Below, in pieces: positions 1-4,065 of a stretch of DNA of 6,180 nucleotides (the first letter of the stretch is position 1; each line of letters starts with the position of its first letter). Origin of the DNA: Limisphaerales bacterium (GTDB lineage Bacteria; Verrucomicrobiota; Verrucomicrobiia; Limisphaerales; UBA11358). A model generated the notes under the pieces. It was not told the origin of the DNA. It saw nothing but the letters and a program-made list of their open reading frames with translations, and did not search any database. The stretch lies in NCBI GenBank assembly GCA_003133815.1, contig PKZR01000324.1, forward strand, positions 32,364 through 38,543. The letters run 5' to 3'. Both the position numbers and the translations under genes were made by a program.

Positions 1-4
1 CCTC

Positions 5-130
5 CGGGGTAAAGCGTCCACCCCGCAGGTTCTGCCCGCCACCCCACGGGGTGAGGAGTCCACCCCAAGGGTTTTTGCGGCTACCCCCGGGGGTGAAGTG
101 TCTACCCCCAAGGTTCTGCTCGTCCCATGC
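5..130. repeat. 42-bp imperfect tandem repeat, three copies, palindrome-rich
   Basis: Three units begin at 5, 47 and 89, with an exact 42-bp period and no indels. Each unit has the layout GGGGT-N9-ACCCC-N16-ACCCC-N2. The GGGGT/ACCCC arms can form a small hairpin at 6-24, 48-66 and 89-109. In the third copy both arms are one base longer (GGGGGT at 89-94, ACCCCC at 104-109). The unit junctions are also palindromic: CACCCC-ac-GGGGTG at 40-53 and ACCCCCGGGGGT at 83-94. The repeat degenerates after about 125. Bases 1-5 look like the end of an earlier, more diverged copy, so the array probably continues to the left. Because 42 is a multiple of three, one frame (2-160) stays open through the array and would encode 14-residue repeats such as GEESTPRVFAATP. 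I cannot decide between an intergenic structured repeat and the tail of a gene. Confidence 0.8.
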
Positions 131-160
131 CGTGGCCGTGACCAAAAAGCGACAATTTGA

Positions 161-439
161 CGAAGTGCGCCCATCCTCGGGCGCAGCAAAGTGGCAGACC
201 AAACCCTCGTCGGAAAACCGGGAGCAACTCGCCAATCCGTCCTTTGCTGTGACCGGGGACGACCACATTCCGGCTCCGGACTATTGTCGGGCTGTCCCTT
301 TGGGACCGGGAACCATCTGACAGAGATGGCATGACCAAAAACCATGCTGGACTCCGCATTCCAACGGGAATAGGTTCGTCTCGTGAAAAAGGACAGGCTG
401 CACAATACACTGGCGATCATTAGTTAGGCCGCTACGCAC
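161..439. other. Intergenic stretch without a convincing gene
   Basis: I see no gene here. The open frames crossing it on both strands give low-complexity, Pro/Arg/Ser-rich translations with no recognisable family, no start with a ribosome binding site and no hydrophobic or catalytic pattern. Two tiny inverted repeats are present: GTCCC-ttt-GGGAC at 294-306 and CCATCT-gacag-AGATGG at 313-329. Neither is followed by a T-run. The promoter of the gene starting at 440 should lie in the right part, but I cannot pick a convincing -35/-10 pair. Confidence 0.5.
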
Positions 440-883
440 ATGAGCAAGCGCATATTCCTAGTCATTTTTATTTCTTGCGTATTTGTTTTCGTCGCTACTT
501 GGATTGTTCATGTCCTCACTCCGAAAAATGATGAAAGAAGATTCCAAACCATGCGACGTGCCAGTGATTCCTATTCGCGGGCACTTGCTTTTGAGCATGG
601 CCGTTGGGGAGGCTTGTTAAGCATCCTTCACCGATCCGACCATTTCTTGAATACCTACAAGGCCGAGCGCGAGGAGTTATTCACATCGGGATTTTTGACG
701 AATCTGACCTTTACGATTCCAGCGGATGGAGCACGCCGAGATGAGTGGATTCGACAGGAGGTTGTTTTGACTCACGGCACAAACGTCGAGGTGGCGTTCC
801 CGATTGTGAGTCGCGATGGCGAGGAGACGATTACATGTCGCACATCGGACGCAGCATTTTTGCGCCACACTCTCGGAGAGTGA
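440..883 (+). CDS. Small membrane-anchored protein of unknown function
   Basis: This 147-residue protein belongs to no family I can name. Residues 5-26 form one strongly hydrophobic helix after a short basic start (MSKR), so it is probably an uncleaved N-terminal anchor or signal anchor with the rest outside the cytoplasmic membrane. Residues 27-60 are charged and probably helical. Residues 66-147 are mixed and contain SGFLTNLTFTIP (83-94) and a likely beta-rich end (EVVLTHGTNVEVAFPIVSRDG, 107-127), with a single Cys at 133. ATG 440 is the first possible start after the in-frame stop at 425-427. No Shine-Dalgarno sequence precedes it, which is common in this kind of genome. It converges on the radical SAM gene, with the 946-1108 repeat element in between. 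It looks more AT-rich than the genes to its right. I am fairly sure it is a gene because of the clear anchor and the lack of a better frame, but its function is unknown. Confidence 0.65.
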   Translation: MSKRIFLVIFISCVFVFVATWIVHVLTPKNDERRFQTMRRASDSYSRALAFEHGRWGGLLSILHRSDHFLNTYKAEREELFTSGFLTNLTFTIPADGARRDEWIRQEVVLTHGTNVEVAFPIVSRDGEETITCRTSDAAFLRHTLGE

Positions 884-887
884 TTTT
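868..887 (+). terminator. Possible weak hairpin overlapping the stop codon of the 440-883 gene
   Basis: CACTCTC-g-GAGAGTG (868-882) is a near-perfect palindrome that includes the TGA stop, and ATTTT follows at 883-887. A real RNA hairpin would need to open to a 5-base loop, leaving a 5-bp stem. As an intrinsic terminator this is weak, and the short T-run is its only other support. Confidence 0.2.
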
Positions 888-945
888 GCATACAAATCGT
901 CCTAATATGAGGATAAGCTCCAAAGCGTTTTCCACTTTTCCCTGC

Positions 946-1108
946 TAGAGCGGTTTCAATAATACTGCGGTCGTGTTTTGCCAGCGCACCTGAAAAATAC
1001 TGCGAGGTTTTGGACTGCGGCAGAGGGCTGCCGCAGTCCAAGACGCTGTCGCGCCAGCCGGTCAACCCAATCCAACTTGTCGGCAATGGTATTTTTGAAA
1101 CCGCTCTA
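946..1108. mobile_element. MITE-like nested inverted-repeat element with TA ends
   Basis: The ends are 20-bp terminal inverted repeats, TAGAGCGGTTTCAATAATAC at 946-965 and its complement at 1089-1108, with 19 of 20 positions matching. The outermost bases on both sides are TA (946-947 and 1107-1108). That is what insertion with TA target duplication would leave, as in the IS630/Tc1-mariner group, and the element proper would then be 948-1106. Inside are a 14-bp perfect hairpin (1010-1041) and a 9-bp direct repeat AATACTGCG (961-969 and 996-1004). There is no coding capacity: frames through it are short and unrecognisable. It lies between two convergent genes, 62 bp after one stop and 100 bp from the other. 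It is best explained as a non-autonomous miniature element or large REP-type repeat. Copy number cannot be judged from this window. Confidence 0.75.
1010..1041. repeat. Perfect 14-bp hairpin inside the MITE-like element
   Basis: TTGGACTGCGGCAG (1010-1023), loop AGGG, then the exact complement CTGCCGCAGTCCAA (1028-1041). From memory this resembles an interspersed repeat common in Verrucomicrobiota genomes; I cannot verify that here. No T-run follows on either strand, so it is not a typical intrinsic terminator. It could still stop or stabilise the 3' ends of the two convergent transcripts. Confidence 0.85.
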
Positions 1109-1177
1109 AATTTTATTTCACGCCGCGCACGGGACAGGTTTATTTCCATCGGCACGCATATATTTGGAGCCGCAATG

Positions 1178-1201
1178 AAACGGCAGCTTTGGCATCTGCC
1201 G
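1178..1201 (-). terminator. Possible terminator hairpin after the radical SAM gene
   Basis: Read on the minus strand, 7 bases after the TAA stop, there is CGGCAG (1201-1196), a 9-base loop, CTGCCG (1186-1181), then TTTC. The 6-bp stem is GC-rich but short and the T-run is only three bases, so this is a weak candidate based on position and shape. Confidence 0.25.
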
Positions 1202-1208
1202 GCGGCGG

Positions 1209-2114
1209 TTAAAACACCTCGGCCTTGAGGCCGCTGACTTCCCGGACTTGCTGGGCGATATACGCGAGCGATTTCAAGGGCAGATGACCGCAATTGGAAT
1301 TTGGCGAAGGCCGCGCGGCCGAGTAAATCTGGACGAGTGGGATTTGCGCGCCGGCCCGCTTCAATTCGTTCAGCCGTTTCGCATATTCGTCGATGTCATA
1401 GTCGGACGGTTCTTCATGGCCCAGCATCTGGAAAAGGCTCTGGATGATCACCGGCCTTTCGCGTGCGACCAGGAGGATGTTCTTTAAAATCTTGTCGAGC
1501 GCACAGTCGGGGCAGTTCACCTCATCCATGTAGGATTGCGTTCCGGCATCCAGCTTGACCCAGATTTCGTCCTCCTTTGTAAAGAGTTTAAAACCCTCCC
1601 GCACTTGCGGCCGGTCCAGCCCGGTTCCATTGGTGATCAGCACGATCTTGAAGAACGGGAACTCCCCCAGCGCGCGGACATGGACGACGGTGCGGAGGGC
1701 ATCCAGGAAATTCGGGCTGAGCGTCGGTTCGCCGTCTCCGCTCAAGGCGACGTGCCGCAGATTCAGCAATTCCGACGGCGTGGTGTTATATGGGTGCAAG
1801 CTGCGGATCGCCCCGGTATCCACCATGGAAAGCATGCGCTGCAACTCCACCGCCACCAAGTTCACATCCAGGGATTTTTCCAGTGGTGGCTCGGTGCGGT
1901 CCACCTCGCAATACTCGCAGTTGAAATTGCAGGCCTTGTCCGGGTTCATGTTGACGCCGATGGACAGGCCGCGCGCGCGCGACGACACCACGGCATAAAC
2001 AAAATGATTGCCCAAAAACTCACGCGGGCGCGAATACACCGACCCCGTCAAATCCTGGTGGTTGTGGGCGATTCTGCCGGAAATTTTATGATGCGTTTCT
2101 GGTTCAGTGCTCAT
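1209..2114 (-). CDS. Radical SAM protein, COG0731-like
   Basis: This 301-residue radical SAM enzyme should bind one [4Fe-4S] cluster through Cys62, Cys66 and Cys69 (CNFNCEYC, the CX3CX2C motif) and cleave S-adenosylmethionine. The SGDGEPTLSPNF segment (125-136) corresponds to the GGE-type SAM-binding strand, and LITNG (159-163) and WVKLDAG (185-191) are later barrel strands. The run from GVNMNPDKACNFNCEYCEVDRT is typical of the uncharacterised Fe-S oxidoreductases grouped as COG0731, which are related to TYW1. The reaction is unknown. Additional cysteines at 201, 204 (CPDC) and 275 could bind a metal or a second cluster; this is inference. I choose ATG 2114 because AAGG lies 9 bases upstream. 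An in-frame ATG at 2135 would add seven residues but has no ribosome binding site and overlaps the preceding gene more. It overlaps that gene by 11 bp (ATGAGCACTGA), suggesting translational coupling. Confidence 0.9.
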   Translation of the reverse strand: MSTEPETHHKISGRIAHNHQDLTGSVYSRPREFLGNHFVYAVVSSRARGLSIGVNMNPDKACNFNCEYCEVDRTEPPLEKSLDVNLVAVELQRMLSMVDTGAIRSLHPYNTTPSELLNLRHVALSGDGEPTLSPNFLDALRTVVHVRALGEFPFFKIVLITNGTGLDRPQVREGFKLFTKEDEIWVKLDAGTQSYMDEVNCPDCALDKILKNILLVARERPVIIQSLFQMLGHEEPSDYDIDEYAKRLNELKRAGAQIPLVQIYSAARPSPNSNCGHLPLKSLAYIAQQVREVSGLKAEVF

Positions 2115-2508
2115 GCAGTGATGCCTTTTGTTCATTCGGGATGGCGGCTTGTCGCAGTTCGGGGTTCTGCCTCGGTGCAGGCGCGGGCGTTTTAATTAGC
2201 GCCAGCTGCAGCCTCCCGGCTTCCTCCGCATCAAATGCCGCCATTTCCTTTTCCATCATGACCGAGATCATGAACAGCCCCAGAAAGACCGCGCCCGACG
2301 GCAACGCCACCATCCACGACGGGTTGACGTTGAAGCCGCTGAAATCAATGATGCTTCCCGCGACGATTCCTGTCGCCGAAAGCCCCAGCAAAGTTTTGGA
2401 TATAATTGTCATGTTGTTGTGCAATCCGCCCGCTGACCCATTCAGTAAGCTGGTTGAACATAGGTGAAGTCCCATTTTGACACTCTCCAGTTTTTGCCGG
2501 ATGTCCAT
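2104..2508 (-). CDS. Small two-helix membrane protein of unknown function
   Basis: This protein of up to 134 residues belongs to no family I recognise. Two hydrophobic segments stand out, about residues 34-56 (TIISKTLLGLSATGIVAG...) and 64-85 (WMVALPSGAVFLGLFMISVMM). A Glu/Ala-rich stretch (86-104) and a Pro/Gln-rich polar tail follow, so it is probably an inner-membrane hairpin protein with a cytoplasmic tail. The start is uncertain. ATG 2508 gives the longest form but has no clear ribosome binding site. ATG 2475 (residue 12, MGLHLCSTS) has GGAG 9 bases upstream and may be the true start. ATG 2412 (residue 33) would still keep both helices. Its stop overlaps the start of the radical SAM gene, so the two are probably co-translated. 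The tight link hints at a shared role, perhaps placing the enzyme at the membrane, but nothing in the sequence proves this. Confidence 0.65.
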   Translation of the reverse strand: MDIRQKLESVKMGLHLCSTSLLNGSAGGLHNNMTIISKTLLGLSATGIVAGSIIDFSGFNVNPSWMVALPSGAVFLGLFMISVMMEKEMAAFDAEEAGRLQLALIKTPAPAPRQNPELRQAAIPNEQKASLHEH

Positions 2509-2601
2509 CGTTTTTTGCCACCATTCAAAAAGGGATGTAAGCGCTACCGCGCGCCTTTTCGTAGACCCGAAGTGATTTGCCCGTGGAATTTGTGGATGCC
2601 G

Positions 2602-2621
2602 GTCCGCGCTGGATCGCGGAC
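2602..2621 (-). terminator. GC-rich inverted repeat 21 bp after hemC
   Basis: GTCCGCG (2602-2608), a 6-base spacer and CGCGGAC (2615-2621) form a 7-bp perfect stem. On the minus strand it begins 21 bases after the hemC stop. There is no T-run after it, so it could be a Rho-type pause, an RNA-processing or 3'-end-protecting stem, or chance. It matters because it decides whether hemC and the two downstream genes share one transcript. Confidence 0.25.
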
Positions 2622-2642
2622 AAACCGTGAAGTCTCCGCCTG

Positions 2643-3662
2643 CTATTTCAATTCTGCCGCAATTTGTTCACCCAGCGGAACGGCCTCGGCCACCGGACGT
2701 TTTCCCTCGCCGCGTTTCACATGCTCGTCACGAAACGAAACCGCCCGCATGAAAATTTTGTCGCCCGCGATCTCCGCATAAGCGCCCACCGGGCTCTGGC
2801 AGCCGCCGCCCATCGCGCGCAAAAACGCGCGCTCAGCCGTAACGCAATGGAACGTGTTGAAATGATTCAACCGCTCGCAAATTTTTGCGATGCGCTCGTC
2901 ATCCGCGCGGATCTCGATGCCGATCGCGCCCTGTCCAACGCAAGGCAACATCACGTCCACATCCAGAATCGTCGCCAGCAAACCTTCCGGCACGGCGTCG
3001 CCCAGGATTTTTCCGTCCGGCTTGATTACAAAATTCAGCCGCGTCAGTCCCGCCAACGCCAGAATCGTCGCGTCCAGTTCGCCACGCTCCGCCACCTTTT
3101 GCATCCGCGTCGTCACATTGCCGCGTATCTCCACGATGGTTAGGTCTGGCCTCGCCGCGAGCAACGTCATCTTGCGGCGCGTGCTGCTCGTGCCGACGAC
3201 CGTCCCGGCCGGCAATTCCATCAATGTCACATGCGGAGCCAGTCCCTTGAGTGCGCTCTGCCCGGGAATCCATTCGTCGGATTTCTTTTCCGCCAGTTGC
3301 GCGTAATACTTTGCATCGCGATAAATCAAAACATCGCGCACATTTTCGCGCTTCGGCGTGGCGGCCAGGATCAAGCCCGCCGGAACTTCCGTCGGCAAAT
3401 CCTTCAGGCTGTGGACGGCGAGGTCGGCCTGGTTCTTCAGCAGAGCCACCTCGAGTTCCTTGGTAAACAACCCTTTCGGCAGGCCACCCTCGGTTTTTGC
3501 CATCGAAGCCTTCTGCAATTTGTCGCCGGTGGTCTTGATGATTTTCAGCTCGAACCGCAGGCGTGGAAAATTTTTGCGGCACTGTTCCGCAATGAAGTTG
3601 GCCTGTGCAAGCGCAAGCGCGCTGCCGCGCGTGGCGATGATGATGGGACGTTCGACTGGCAT
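2643..3662 (-). CDS. hemC: Hydroxymethylbilane synthase (porphobilinogen deaminase)
   Basis: This cytoplasmic enzyme joins four porphobilinogen molecules into hydroxymethylbilane in heme and other tetrapyrrole synthesis. Family marks are clear: ATRGSALALAQ (10-20), AVHSLKDLPTEVP (82-94) with the catalytic Asp88 (E. coli Asp84), GTSSTRR (157-163) and RGNVTTR (180-186) with cofactor- and substrate-binding arginines, VGQGAIGIE (242-250), and GGGCQSPVG (285-293) with Cys288, which carries the dipyrromethane cofactor. It is 339 residues against about 313 in E. coli. Key-residue spacing places about 27 extra residues between Asp88 and the TSSTRR motif (about 117-147) and about 15 more before Cys288 (about 211-238), while the tail after the Cys is about 20 residues shorter. 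ATG 3662 fits the family N-terminus, with only a weak AAAG before it. No other heme gene is nearby. It is the first gene of the minus-strand group. Confidence 0.97.
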   Translation of the reverse strand: MPVERPIIIATRGSALALAQANFIAEQCRKNFPRLRFELKIIKTTGDKLQKASMAKTEGGLPKGLFTKELEVALLKNQADLAVHSLKDLPTEVPAGLILAATPKRENVRDVLIYRDAKYYAQLAEKKSDEWIPGQSALKGLAPHVTLMELPAGTVVGTSSTRRKMTLLAARPDLTIVEIRGNVTTRMQKVAERGELDATILALAGLTRLNFVIKPDGKILGDAVPEGLLATILDVDVMLPCVGQGAIGIEIRADDERIAKICERLNHFNTFHCVTAERAFLRAMGGGCQSPVGAYAEIAGDKIFMRAVSFRDEHVKRGEGKRPVAEAVPLGEQIAAELK

Positions 3663-3761
3663 CTTTAGACACGATTAACAGAATTTACCCGGTGAAGAAA
3701 GCAAGAACAGCTTCATTTCTGTCAATAACTGCACCAACTTACAATTTTATTCTGTTCATAG

Positions 3762-3965
3762 AAGATATCTTTATCCGTGTTGCCGGATGACGCGGTGCAA
3801 GCATCTAAAAATTTGCTGGATTGGAACACTTTGTTCATCACCAACTCTCCGATGATGCCGTTCTCGTGGACAGATACAAACGCCGCCGCATGGTCGGAGT
3901 AATTCTATCGCATAAAACTGGGCGCCGCATCCATGAAATTAAAGCCGGGGCAGTCGGCATTTTAA
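3762..3965 (+). pseudogene. Remnant of the C-terminal end of an exported protein
   Basis: Frame 3 of the + strand, open from 3762, reads LPDDAVQASKNLLDW...LFITNSPMMPFSWTDTNAAAWSE (3780-3899), then TAA (3900-3902). In the same frame it continues FYRIKLGAASMKLKPGQSAF to a second TAA at 3963-3965. In Verrucomicrobiota exported proteins I recall a recurring C-terminal segment of the kind 'VQASTNL.DW..L.TN..P..F.DT.A....QRFYR'. Here the internal TAA sits just before FYR, where one base change from CAA (Gln) would explain it. No start codon or N-terminal part of a host protein is visible upstream; a stop lies at 3759-3761. I therefore read it as the 3' stub of a gene lost by deletion and then damaged by a nonsense mutation. 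A short real peptide or chance similarity is less likely but possible. Confidence 0.55.
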
Positions 3966-4009
3966 TGGCGTAACCATCCGGCGTTTGTTGCATCTTAACA
4001 ATTACAACC

Positions 4010-4039
4010 TTGTGAAAAATTCAAACTCTTCTTTAAAAT
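4010..4039 (+). promoter_or_regulatory. Possible sigma-70-like promoter for the GH59 gene
   Basis: TTGTGA (4010-4015, four of six consensus bases) and TAAAAT (4034-4039, five of six) are 18 bp apart in an AT-rich stretch. Transcription would begin near 4046, giving a leader of about 20 bases before ATG 4066. This would exclude the upstream TTG at 3985 as the start. Promoter consensus in this phylum is not well enough known to be sure. Confidence 0.35.
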
Positions 4040-4065
4040 CTACGGAAAACGGGCGCTCATACTTC

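Noticed and set aside
1..130. CRISPR array
   Set aside because: The units are contiguous 42-bp copies that diverge along their whole length. There are no unique spacers between constant repeats and no cas genes.
51..320. 89-residue + strand open frame starting inside the 42-bp repeat
   Set aside because: The translation is Pro/Arg/Ser-rich with no known family, there is no ribosome binding site, and the start falls within repeat copy 2. It probably follows from the repeat's lack of stops.
102..410. 102-residue minus-strand open frame
   Set aside because: No recognisable family, no start signal, and overlap with the repeat; composition looks like non-coding DNA.
772..1293. 173-residue minus-strand open frame through the MITE-like element
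   Set aside because: It crosses the inverted-repeat element and overlaps parts of two better-supported genes in other frames. The translation has no family likeness.
1536..2195. 219-residue + strand open frame opposite the radical SAM gene
   Set aside because: It lies antisense to a gene with clear radical SAM motifs and has a low-complexity translation; it is a shadow frame.
2899..3672. 257-residue minus-strand open frame overlapping hemC in another frame
   Set aside because: The translation is rich in Arg, Gly and Asp, typical of a shifted frame, and the hemC frame carries all family motifs.
3697..3725. hemC promoter with a perfect TTGACA on the minus strand (3725-3720)
   Set aside because: At 16-18 bp spacing only GCTTTC-like sequences are found, with almost no match to TATAAT. 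A -35 hexamer alone is too common to call.
3985..4065. TTG start at 3985 adding 27 residues to the GH59 protein
   Set aside because: The extension is polar and Asn/Ser-rich and would place the signal peptide internally. The putative promoter at 4010-4039 lies within it, and ATG 4066 gives a normal signal peptide.
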